Positions 1 through 6,509 of a stretch of DNA of 13,930 nt are shown piece by piece. The stretch spans positions 1-13,930 of the forward strand of contig JAHHUI010000032.1 of assembly GCA_020024055.1 (NCBI GenBank). The letters are read 5' to 3'. The DNA is from Spirochaetaceae bacterium (lineage in GTDB: Bacteria; Spirochaetota; Spirochaetia; WRBN01). Made by a program: the position numbers and the translations under genes. The notes beneath the pieces are model-generated. The model made no database searches, was not told the DNA's origin, and worked only from the letters and a program-made list of their open reading frames with translations. Each line of letters begins with the position of its first letter. Position 1 is the first letter of the stretch.

Positions 1-577
1 GTAAATAAATAGGCAGGCACAGGCCCAATGTCATAATCAGCGGACGAAGGAAAAAGAGCCAGCTGCTGTGCTGGCGATTTTTCCAGCGATACAGCACACG
101 GGCCAGGTATAAAGCCAATGTTAATTTAGCCAATTCACTGGGCTGGAATGTCACCGAGCCAATATGTATCCAGCGGCTTCCTCCGCGGATGCTTCCGAAA
201 ATGCCTGTTAAAGGCAGAATATTCAGGCCCACAGTCAGCACCCAGAGCCAGGGCGTGATATTATAGAAAAATTCCAGATGCATGCCCGCCGCCAGGAACA
301 TGATGGACAGGCCCACCATAGCCCACAGCAGCTGTCGCCCGATGAAATAATATAAAGGCACATCCTGCGAGAAATTTTGGCTGGAAAACTGATAATATGC
401 GCTGAAGCAGAACACCAGCCCCGCCCCCAGCAAAGAAAGAATGATAAAGAACAAAGCGGGGTCGAACATCGAACGTGTGGAATCTAAGGCCATGCTTTCT
501 GACAAAGGCATATGCCGGCGTTGCTGATTGAATGCATGAGGTATTGTATTGTCGCCTTTAATAATGCGTGTCGCCAC
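1..577 (-). CDS. ftsW: FtsW, septal peptidoglycan glycosyltransferase (N-terminal 192 residues, cut by window edge)
   Basis: FtsW is a SEDS-family polytopic membrane protein that polymerises lipid II into glycan strands at the division septum, normally with a cognate class B PBP. The visible part has a polar cytoplasmic N-terminus of about 40 residues, then hydrophobic segments near residues 41-61, 82-100, 108-125, 148-163 and 176-192. The SEDS signature GGSRWIHIG...FQPSELAKL lies at residues 132-151. I chose the GTG at 577 because the frame is closed by a stop just upstream, no earlier start exists, and AAAGG sits 7 bases before it. ATG codons at 511 and 493 are alternatives. It starts 17 bases after the mraY stop, so it is the next gene of the dcw operon. 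No murD lies between mraY and ftsW, unlike the common order. The family call is firm; the exact start is less so. The C-terminus is outside the window. Confidence 0.95.
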   Translation of the reverse strand, partial: MATRIIKGDNTIPHAFNQQRRHMPLSESMALDSTRSMFDPALFFIILSLLGAGLVFCFSAYYQFSSQNFSQDVPLYYFIGRQLLWAMVGLSIMFLAAGMHLEFFYNITPWLWVLTVGLNILPLTGIFGSIRGGSRWIHIGSVTFQPSELAKLTLALYLARVLYRWKNRQHSSWLFFLRPLIMTLGLCLPIYL

Positions 578-594
578 TTTGTAACCTTTGCCCC

Positions 595-1740
595 TTAATT
601 AATTTTCAGCGTGCTCAGCGCAATTAATGAGAATAAACTGCCTAAAATCCAAAATCTGGTCACCACCTTTGTCTCGGCCCAGCCTTTTTGCTCATAATGA
701 TGATGCAGCGGTGCCATCAGGAAAACTCTGCGGCCTTCTCCGTATTTTTTCTTTGGATAGCGGAAATACAGTACCTGTATGATGACAGACAATGTTTCCA
801 TCACAAAGACGCCGCCAATGATAATAAGCAGCAGCTCACGTTTAAGCATCATGGCCAAAAGGCCCAGCACCCCGCCAAAGGACAAACTGCCCGTATCGCC
901 CATAAAAACTTCCGCCGGATGGGAATTGTACCAAAGAAAGCCGATGCATGAGCCCAAGATAGCCATGATAGGCACAGTCAGCTCGCTGGCCTCGGGAATA
1001 TAGGGAATATGCAGATAGCTGGCAAAGAAGGAATGTCCGCTGACATAGGCAATAATGGCAAATGTGCCAAAAGCCCAGATAAGCAGGCCCGTGAGCAGTC
1101 CGTCCAGTCCGTCGGTTAAATTGGCGGCATTGCTGGTGCCCACCAAAAGAATGATGCCGAAAGGAATGTAAAACCATCCTAAATCCACAGCCAAAGACTT
1201 GAGCATGGGGATGTAGATCAGACTGATTTCCTGCACGCCGAATTCCACCGGGCCGTCTAATTTCAGCACTTTATAAAATTCAGAGCTGCGCATGAACAGC
1301 AGAAAAGTTAAAATGGTGGAAATAATAATCTGGCCGCCGCTTTTAATGCGCGCCGAGACACCATCAGAATTGCGTTTTTTAATTTTTAAATAATCATCGG
1401 TGAAGCCCAAAGCGCCAAATGCCAGCAGGGCAAAAAGCAGCACCCATGTGTAATAGCTGGTGAAATTCTGCCACAACAGTGTGGAGATGACAACGCTGAT
1501 AATCATTAAAAGCCCGCCCATGGTGGGTGTGCCCTGCTTGGATAAATGAGTGCTGGGCCCATCTTCACGCACGCTTTGGCCGAATTTCATACGCGTGAGC
1601 AGCCTGATGATATGTGGCCCGGCAAAATAGCTGATGAGCAAGGCCGTCACCGCTGCATAAATTGCACGGAATGTAATATATTGAAATATGTTAAAAACTG
1701 AATCATACTCCACAAGCGGATATAAAAACCAATTAAACAA
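595..1740 (-). CDS. mraY: MraY, phospho-MurNAc-pentapeptide transferase (lipid I synthase)
   Basis: MraY transfers phospho-MurNAc-pentapeptide from UDP to undecaprenyl phosphate at the inner face of the cytoplasmic membrane, making lipid I. The 381-residue product is the usual size with about ten membrane segments. It shows the family motifs: TDDYLK with the Asp pair at 115-116, NLTDGLDGL at 207-215, FMGDTGSL at 279-286 with Asp282, and APLHHHYE at 343-350. The start is inferred as TTG at 1740. GGAGG lies 6 bases upstream, and the resulting N-terminus (MFNWFLYPL, then FNIFQYITFRA) matches the family. An upstream ATG at 1779 would add 13 hydrophilic residues unlike MraY. The TTG overlaps the murF stop region by 8 bases, implying translational coupling. 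Catalytic residues look intact, so the enzyme should be active. Confidence 0.97.
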   Translation of the reverse strand: MFNWFLYPLVEYDSVFNIFQYITFRAIYAAVTALLISYFAGPHIIRLLTRMKFGQSVREDGPSTHLSKQGTPTMGGLLMIISVVISTLLWQNFTSYYTWVLLFALLAFGALGFTDDYLKIKKRNSDGVSARIKSGGQIIISTILTFLLFMRSSEFYKVLKLDGPVEFGVQEISLIYIPMLKSLAVDLGWFYIPFGIILLVGTSNAANLTDGLDGLLTGLLIWAFGTFAIIAYVSGHSFFASYLHIPYIPEASELTVPIMAILGSCIGFLWYNSHPAEVFMGDTGSLSFGGVLGLLAMMLKRELLLIIIGGVFVMETLSVIIQVLYFRYPKKKYGEGRRVFLMAPLHHHYEQKGWAETKVVTRFWILGSLFSLIALSTLKIN

Positions 1741-3157
1741 CAGACACCTCCCTTTTCCCGCCCGGCCACAAAAACCCACAATTTTCCAAAGACTGTATCA
1801 GTCGTTCCAGGCCCATGCTGTGACTGCCCTTAATCAGAAGCAAATCATCGTCTTTAAGAAAATTAATCAATGCCATTTCTGCCTGTTCATATGTGGAACA
1901 AGGGAAAATCTGTCCAAGATAGCCTATTTCTCTCAGGCGCATTTCCAGGCTTTTCATACGCACGCCCAAAAGAAAGACAGCATCCAGCCCTGCTTCGATG
2001 ATAGACGAGGCTAGACTGGCATGAATCTCATTCGATTCAGGCCCAAGCTCTCTCATTTCGCCCAGCATGGCAATTTTCCTGGCATAGCGCAAAGGCGCCA
2101 TCAAAGCCAAGGCCGCACGCATACTCTCGGGGCTGGCATTATAACAATCGTTGAACACCGTGATGCGCCCGTGAATCACCTCGCTACGGCTGCTCAGAGG
2201 CCGAATTTGTTCCAGCCCCGCTTTGATAACATAGGGCTTGATGCCAATTTGATATGCCACTTCAATCGCCAGCAGGGCATTGTTCAAATTATGCCGCCCG
2301 GCCAAGGTGAAACGAATTTTGCAGTTGTGATAATAAATAATCCAGCCATCCAGGCCCATGTCCTGCGCATGCTCAAATCGCTTGAGCGTGCTGGCCGAGC
2401 AAAACACCACCCGAGAGCGTACATTCTCGGCCAAAAGCGAAGCAAATTGGTCTTTCTGTGGGATAAATGCCACATCGCGAGGACCCAAAAGATCAAAGAT
2501 ATGCCGTTTTTCCAGGGCAATCGCTTCCTTAGAGCCCAGGCGCCCCACATGCGCCGTGCCAATATTGGTGATCACGGCATAATTGGGCGGGAAAACCTGC
2601 ACCAGCTCTTCAATCTCACCGGCGCGATTTGTGCCCATTTCCAAGACAGCATACTTATGATGCGCCTTGATATTGAAGCAGGAAAGGGGCAGACCCGTCT
2701 CGCTGTTCAAATTGCCAATGGTGGCTACTGTCTCGCCTTTTTCGCTGAGAATAGAGTACAGCAGTTCTTTCAATGTGGTTTTTCCCGCCGATCCTGTAAT
2801 GGCAATTTTGACAAGATGTGGAAATCTCTGCACGTAGCTTTGTGCCAATTTCTGCAAAGCATGAACAGCATTGGGCACCAGAAACAGGGCCGCCTTGTAA
2901 ATATTGGCTAATTCTTTATATTCTATTGCTTTATAAGACTGTTCAGGTGTTTGAAGAATAGCAATATTTGCCCCTTTCTGCAGGGCTTGCTCCAGGAAAT
3001 CTGCCCCGTTCACTCTCTCGCCCAAAATGCCGATGAACAGTGTTCTATAGCTGCAGGCACGGCTGTCCAGGGCCACACGATCTGTTTCCTGGTCCATATG
3101 AGTCCCTACATTTTGCTCTTTCAAAATGCTTGCAACTTGATCAACGTGGAATAGCAT
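1733..3157 (-). CDS. murF: MurF, UDP-MurNAc-tripeptide--D-Ala-D-Ala ligase
   Basis: MurF uses ATP in the cytoplasm to add D-Ala-D-Ala to UDP-MurNAc-tripeptide, the last soluble step before MraY. The 474-residue length is typical of Mur ligases. Visible features in order: an N-terminal substrate-binding domain with DSR at 31-33; the ATP loop TGSAGKTT at 121-128; the central-domain motif GNLNSETGLPL around 148-158; GRHNLNNALLA at 287-297; NDCYNASPESM at 336-346; LGEMRELG at 365-372; and a late KGSHSMGLE at 443-451. YNASP together with the KGS motif separates MurF from MurC, MurD and MurE. The ATG at 3157 is preceded by GGAGGG at 3164-3169 and overlaps the ftsL stop by one base (TAATG). This junction leaves no room for ftsI and murE, which often sit here. 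Confidence 0.97.
   Translation of the reverse strand: MLFHVDQVASILKEQNVGTHMDQETDRVALDSRACSYRTLFIGILGERVNGADFLEQALQKGANIAILQTPEQSYKAIEYKELANIYKAALFLVPNAVHALQKLAQSYVQRFPHLVKIAITGSAGKTTLKELLYSILSEKGETVATIGNLNSETGLPLSCFNIKAHHKYAVLEMGTNRAGEIEELVQVFPPNYAVITNIGTAHVGRLGSKEAIALEKRHIFDLLGPRDVAFIPQKDQFASLLAENVRSRVVFCSASTLKRFEHAQDMGLDGWIIYYHNCKIRFTLAGRHNLNNALLAIEVAYQIGIKPYVIKAGLEQIRPLSSRSEVIHGRITVFNDCYNASPESMRAALALMAPLRYARKIAMLGEMRELGPESNEIHASLASSIIEAGLDAVFLLGVRMKSLEMRLREIGYLGQIFPCSTYEQAEMALINFLKDDDLLLIKGSHSMGLERLIQSLENCGFLWPGGKREVSVV
1747..1751 (-). promoter_or_regulatory. Shine-Dalgarno GGAGG that decides the TTG start of mraY
   Basis: GGAGG sits inside the end of murF, 6 bases before the TTG at 1740. 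It is as strong as the sites before murF (GGAGGG at 3164-3169) and ftsL (GGAGG 6 bases before its ATG). No comparable site precedes the in-frame ATG at 1779, so it favours the TTG start. Confidence 0.75.
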
Positions 3158-3459
3158 TAATTACCCTCCGGGACAGAAGGATAAATCAGCACTACATGAG
3201 AAGGGGCGATATAGCTGAGCTGCCATTCGGGATGCTTGCGAATCAGCGAAAGGATATGCGGTGGCGATTCCAATTCATTAATGCGCACAAAGAGGCGTTT
3301 ATTTTCCTGATAAATTTCGTTTTGGCGTTCTTCCAGTTTCAAAATGGCGCCGCGCTGCTGATGATACATCCAGCTTTGATGCACATTCACCCAGGCCACA
3401 ATGAAAAGAGAGAGGATAAGCAATGTGCCAATAATCAGTGTTTTGCCTTGATTATACAT
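3157..3459 (-). CDS. ftsL: FtsL-like divisome protein (septum formation initiator type)
   Basis: This is a 100-residue bitopic membrane protein with a short cytoplasmic tail, one hydrophobic segment at about residues 8-25, then a polar region at about 33-65 rich in Gln, Glu, Lys and Arg that should form a coiled coil. That architecture, and its place directly after rsmH, is that of FtsL, which works with FtsB and FtsQ to activate the FtsW/class B PBP pair at the septum. FtsL sequences diverge strongly, so the call rests on size, topology and context more than on residues. The ATG lies inside the last codons of rsmH (8-base overlap) with GGAGG 6 bases upstream. The stop overlaps the murF start. 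An FtsB/DivIC-type protein would look similar, but its position favours FtsL. Confidence 0.82.
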   Translation of the reverse strand: MYNQGKTLIIGTLLILSLFIVAWVNVHQSWMYHQQRGAILKLEERQNEIYQENKRLFVRINELESPPHILSLIRKHPEWQLSYIAPSHVVLIYPSVPEGN

Positions 3460-4396
3460 GCCGGTCCTCCTTTTTTTGTATCACGCGCAGCCTGGCCGAA
3501 CGCGACGCCGGGTTTTCTTCAATCTCTGTTTGTGTGGGGGCTGTGCCTCGCGGGTTCACCAAGGTGCCCAGCGGCCCCTGGCAGGTGCATCGCATCTGTG
3601 TCGGCAGGCAGTGACAGCTTTTGCTCAGGTCTCTGAAATAATTTTTCACCAGGCGATCTTCCAGACTGTGAAAGCTGATGATGCCCAGTTTGCCGCTGCC
3701 GGCGAGCAAATTGAAAGCCAAGGGCAATGCCCTTTCCAAATGGGAAAGCTCTTGGTTCACAAAAATGCGCAAGGCCTGGAATATCTTTGTGGCCGGATGA
3801 ATACGATAATACTGCTTTTTAGAGTTGGCATAGATCAAGTCACCCAGCTGTCGGGCTGTGTGAATGGGTCTGTTATTCACAATAGCACAAGCCATACGAT
3901 ATCCCTCCTTTTCGTCTGCATATTTTCTAAACAAGCCCGCCAGGTCTTTTTCGCTCCATGAGTTTACAATTTCCTGTGCGCTGATGCCCTGATGCGATAA
4001 GCGCATATCCAGCGGGGTGTCATCCTGAAAAGAGAAACCGCGTGCGCTGGCAAGGAAATGGAACATAGAGAGCCCTAAATCTAAAAAAATGACCTGTGGT
4101 CTTTCCCCCTTATAATTTTCTAAAAAGTCGTCGAACCATCCTAAATGATAGGAGACTCTTTTGCCAAAGACATCAAGTTTTTGCCTTGCGCGGCCGATCA
4201 TTTGATTATCGGCATCATTCACCGCAGCAATGGCATTTGGCCAGGCCTGCAGCATGGCGGCCGTATGGCCTCCTTCTCCTAGGGTGCCATCTATAAAAAC
4301 AAAGCTTGCCTCGGTATTTTCCGGAGCCAGCAATTCTACAGTTTCCGCTTTTAAAACGGAATAATGCCCCTGATATTTCTCAGTTGCATTTGTCAT
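3452..4396 (-). CDS. rsmH: RsmH (MraW), 16S rRNA m4C1402 methyltransferase
   Basis: RsmH methylates N4 of C1402 in the decoding centre of 16S rRNA using S-adenosylmethionine. The 314-residue product shows DGTLGEGGH at 36-44 (SAM-binding motif I), PLDMR at 128-132, HPATKIFQALRI at 200-211, ISFHSLEDR at 240-248 and the C-terminal NPASRSARLRV at 295-305. DLGLSMFHF at 106-114 replaces the common DLGVSSPQ-type motif, a variant I link to spirochaetes. A cysteine cluster (C261, C263, C270, C272) lies in the region where many RsmH proteins have CxC...CxC and might bind metal. The ATG at 4396 sits inside the end of mraZ (17-base overlap) with only a weak upstream purine run, suggesting coupling to mraZ translation. 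The identity is secure. Confidence 0.97.
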   Translation of the reverse strand: MTNATEKYQGHYSVLKAETVELLAPENTEASFVFIDGTLGEGGHTAAMLQAWPNAIAAVNDADNQMIGRARQKLDVFGKRVSYHLGWFDDFLENYKGERPQVIFLDLGLSMFHFLASARGFSFQDDTPLDMRLSHQGISAQEIVNSWSEKDLAGLFRKYADEKEGYRMACAIVNNRPIHTARQLGDLIYANSKKQYYRIHPATKIFQALRIFVNQELSHLERALPLAFNLLAGSGKLGIISFHSLEDRLVKNYFRDLSKSCHCLPTQMRCTCQGPLGTLVNPRGTAPTQTEIEENPASRSARLRVIQKKEDRHV

Positions 4397-4841
4397 TCAA
4401 AATTTTTCCCGCGCGTTTGAAGGCATCTTCTAGGCGGTCATTTGTTGCACGGTCATATTCTTCATACAATGCCGCATCCCAAATCTCAATATATGTGCCC
4501 AAGCCGATCAAATAGCAATCTTTTTGTAAATGTGCCATCTGCATCAGGCTGGGGCTCAGCTTGATACGCCCGGCGGCATCTACGGGAATTTCCTGGGCCG
4601 GGGCCAATATTCTGCGCTGAATCATGCGGCTGTCGGGATCAAAGATCGACAGCCCTACCGAGGCCTGCTGGGCAAATTTCTCCCATTCACTGGTGGGAAA
4701 AAGCCACAGACATTCTTCCACCCCCCGTGTCAGAGTCAGGGGACAGTCGGCCAAGGCTTCACGCAGCTTGATCGGCAGGAGAATTCGGCCTTTATCGTCT
4801 ATGGTATTTAGTGAATGGATATTTAACCCATATTCTCCCAC
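4380..4841 (-). CDS. mraZ: MraZ, transcriptional regulator of the dcw operon
   Basis: MraZ is an AbrB-like double-domain DNA-binding protein that forms rings and represses its own operon by binding TGGGN repeats. The 153-residue product carries both hallmark DxxxR motifs: DDKGR (D15-R19) followed by ILLP, and DAAGR (D88-R92). I chose the GTG at 4841, which gives MGEYGLN before the first motif and has GGGGG 5 bases upstream. An earlier in-frame GTG at 4865 directly abuts the -10 box, so it would lie upstream of the expected transcription start. The chosen N-terminus is still about five residues longer than usual MraZ. It is the first gene of the operon and is followed by overlapping rsmH. The promoter and a repeat array that could bind the protein lie at its 5' end. 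Confidence 0.95.
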   Translation of the reverse strand: MGEYGLNIHSLNTIDDKGRILLPIKLREALADCPLTLTRGVEECLWLFPTSEWEKFAQQASVGLSIFDPDSRMIQRRILAPAQEIPVDAAGRIKLSPSLMQMAHLQKDCYLIGLGTYIEIWDAALYEEYDRATNDRLEDAFKRAGKILNDKCN

Positions 4842-4860
4842 GATTTCCCCCAATCTCCCA
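4826..4860 (-). promoter_or_regulatory. Candidate MraZ-box array: four TGGG-type repeats at 10-base period
   Basis: Reading the minus strand downstream of the -10 box, TGGGA (4860-4856), GGGGA (4850-4846), TGGGA (4840-4836) and TGGGT (4830-4826) recur exactly every 10 bases, that is 5-base repeats with 5-base spacers. This is the published layout of E. coli MraZ operators (TGGGN repeats separated by 5 bases). One copy has T changed to G. The array covers the predicted transcription start, the mraZ ribosome site and the first codons. A bound MraZ ring could therefore block promoter clearance. Binding is inferred, not shown. Confidence 0.7.
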
Positions 4861-4865
4861 CCCAC

Positions 4866-4894
4866 AGTATAAAGATCTTTATGTCTTCTGTCAA
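4866..4894 (-). promoter_or_regulatory. Sigma-70-type promoter of the dcw operon
   Basis: On the minus strand TTGACA (4894-4889) is followed by a 17-base spacer and TATACT (4871-4866). That is a perfect -35 box, an optimal spacer and five of six -10 positions. An A/T-rich stretch lies further upstream. Transcription should begin about 7 bases past the -10 box, around 4857-4860, giving a leader of roughly 16-20 bases before the mraZ GTG and placing the start inside the MraZ-box array. Confidence 0.82.
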
Positions 4895-4951
4895 AAGGGT
4901 CGATAAAGAAAAATTGAAATTTATTAAACTTTTTGCGTGGTCAATGCCGTT

Positions 4952-4999
4952 GTCTGTAGCAGACCTTCATAAGATTTAGGTGATCCTGCCCTCAGCAGG
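4952..4999. other. Two short inverted repeats in the mraZ / glycosidase-like intergenic gap
   Basis: GTCTG-TAG-CAGAC spans 4952-4964 and CCTGC-CCTCA-GCAGG spans 4985-4999, each with a perfect 5-base stem. They lie between the divergent genes. They could be regulator sites or leader hairpins of the plus-strand gene. The stems are too short, and lack a T tract, to be convincing terminators. I see no good -35/-10 pair for the plus-strand gene; TTGAAA at 5001 with a 17-base spacer to TAGAGA is poor. Confidence 0.25.
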
Positions 5000-5069
5000 T
5001 TTGAAATTCAGATATTTCCCGCCTAGAGATCGGATATGTCTTTGGTGGTGAAAGGGGGGCATACAGCAC

Positions 5070-6509
5070 ATGATCCAGCTGAAAAAAATGGTTCCAAAAG
5101 TGCATTATTACAATCAAGATTTTGTAGATATTTACGTGCGCAGCTGGAATATGCTTGATGATTATTGGATGAAAGGGACAGAGGTAAATAATCTGGAACC
5201 TCAATATTTTTCCTGGCCCGCAGCAGAAAAAATCAATCAGTTGGAAGCCTGTTATTCTACCTTTTATCTCGTCTATTCCAATCGACAATATCCCGCACAT
5301 ACAGGCTTAGATAATTTTTACCGCAAACAGGAACAAAATGGTGCCATCCGTGGTGAATATGATATTAAGACAGGCGAGGCTGTGCTTGGCCCCAATAATT
5401 CTGAAGGTATTTTGCCGCCACTTTTTGCCTGGGCTGAATACACGCTGTATCATAAGGTGGGCATGAAGAAAAGGATTAAGGATATACTTCCTGTTCTTCA
5501 AAAATATCATAGCTGGCTAGATAAGGTTGCCTTTGATGAAGAGGTGGGGCTGTATCATGTTCCCCTGGCCGCCACAGGCATGCCCAGCATAGCCCGCGAG
5601 AAAGCTTATTATCCTGTTGATTTTAATTGCCAGCAGGCGCTCAGCGCACTTTATCTCTCATTTTTGGGTGATATTCTTAATGATAAGGAAATTGCGTATC
5701 AATATAAAAGGCGTTATTTCATGCTGAAAACAAAGATTAACAGCCTGATGTGGGATGAAGAGACACATTTTTATTATGATTTGGATAAAAGCTGCACTCG
5801 TCTTACTGTCAAGACTTTGGCTGCCTATTGGTCTATTCTGGCCGAAATTGTCAACCAGGAAAATCTAGAGCCGCTTTTGGGCTATTTAAAAAACCCCCAA
5901 TTTTTTGGCACGCCTAATCCATTTCCCACAGTGGCTGTCAGTGAAGCCTCTTTTGACGAGGGCGGCCTGGGGTTCAACGGTGCTGTGTATCCCGAGCTGA
6001 CATTTATGGTGATTAAGGCCTTGGAAAAATATGATGTGTGGGATTTAGCGCGTGAAAAGGCTATCAGTCATTTGTATTTTATTTTGGATACATTTCATCC
6101 CGAATCAGGCATAAAGGGTTCTTTTTGGCAGGCATATCTGCCTATGAAAGACGGGGCTGCCCAGGCACCCGAGCAGACTGATGTGCCCGAAAATAAGTCG
6201 GATTATATTGTCTACACTTCTTTGGCCACCATTACCTTGATGGTGGAAAATGTGGTGGGCATGATTATCAGCCTGCCCAGGAAGACTGTGGACTGGATTG
6301 TGCCTACTTTAGAGCTGATGGGCATTGAATCACTTTCCCTGAAAAGGAATACGATTTCTATTATTGCCACAAAGACCCAGCGCGGCGCATGGGAACTTCG
6401 CATGGAAAGCGAGAAATTGTACTATTTCACCGGGCATCTTTTGGGTGTGAAGAAAAAGACATTACCTATTCCCAGCGGACGATGCAGCATGTTTTTGGAT
6501 AAACTTTAA
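5070..6509 (+). CDS. Trehalase/GH63/MGH1-like (alpha/alpha)6 glycosidase-family protein, possibly non-catalytic
   Basis: This 479-residue soluble protein has no signal peptide. It looks like the (alpha/alpha)6-barrel clan of trehalases, GH63 and mannosylglycerate hydrolases, and resembles a conserved treponemal family. Barrel landmarks are KINQLEACYSTFYLVYSNR at 54-72, QNGAIRGEY at 89-97, PPLFAWAEY at 116-124, YYPVDFNCQQALSALY at 180-195, INSLMWDEETHFYYDLD at 223-239, GFNGAVYPELTFMVIKAL at 301-318 and FHPESGIKGSFWQAY at 342-356. A basic, beta-rich tail follows (RKTVDWIVPTLELMGIESL from 404). The clan's acid motif, of type ESGxDxSxR, reads AATGMPSIAR at 167-176, with Pro172 in place of Asp. 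The base, normally in a WExY context, reads WQAY at 353-356. The WRG motif reads FNG. The start ATG follows GGGGGG by 10 bases; Met7 is an alternative. The gene stands alone on the plus strand. Its substrate is unknown. Confidence 0.72.
   Translation: MIQLKKMVPKVHYYNQDFVDIYVRSWNMLDDYWMKGTEVNNLEPQYFSWPAAEKINQLEACYSTFYLVYSNRQYPAHTGLDNFYRKQEQNGAIRGEYDIKTGEAVLGPNNSEGILPPLFAWAEYTLYHKVGMKKRIKDILPVLQKYHSWLDKVAFDEEVGLYHVPLAATGMPSIAREKAYYPVDFNCQQALSALYLSFLGDILNDKEIAYQYKRRYFMLKTKINSLMWDEETHFYYDLDKSCTRLTVKTLAAYWSILAEIVNQENLEPLLGYLKNPQFFGTPNPFPTVAVSEASFDEGGLGFNGAVYPELTFMVIKALEKYDVWDLAREKAISHLYFILDTFHPESGIKGSFWQAYLPMKDGAAQAPEQTDVPENKSDYIVYTSLATITLMVENVVGMIISLPRKTVDWIVPTLELMGIESLSLKRNTISIIATKTQRGAWELRMESEKLYYFTGHLLGVKKKTLPIPSGRCSMFLDKL

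Noticed and set aside
1741..1779. ATG at 1779 as the mraY start
   Set aside because: It adds 13 residues unlike MraY and lacks a ribosome site, while GGAGG precedes the TTG at 1740.
2021..2911. 296-codon plus-strand open frame opposite murF
   Set aside because: It is antisense to a complete MurF with all motifs. Its translation has low-complexity His/Gln-rich composition and no recognisable domain, and nothing marks its start.
3150..3165. Scar of a deleted ftsI-murE pair between ftsL and murF
   Set aside because: The TAATG junction with GGAGGG is a clean, functional operon joint, with no leftover coding sequence to support a recent deletion.
3040..3636. 198-codon plus-strand open frame across murF, ftsL and rsmH
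   Set aside because: It spans three real minus-strand genes with overlapping junctions and has no family features.
4842..4865. GTG at 4865 as the mraZ start
   Set aside because: It directly abuts the TATACT -10 box, so it would lie upstream of the expected transcription start, and it has no ribosome site. The GTG at 4841 has GGGGG 5 bases upstream.
5001..5029. TTGAAA-N17-TAGAGA as a promoter for the plus-strand gene
   Set aside because: The -10 box matches consensus at only three of six positions; chance occurrence is likely.
4992..5300. 102-codon minus-strand open frame opposite the glycosidase-like gene
   Set aside because: It is a shadow of a well-supported plus-strand gene, Cys/Ile-rich, with no family resemblance.
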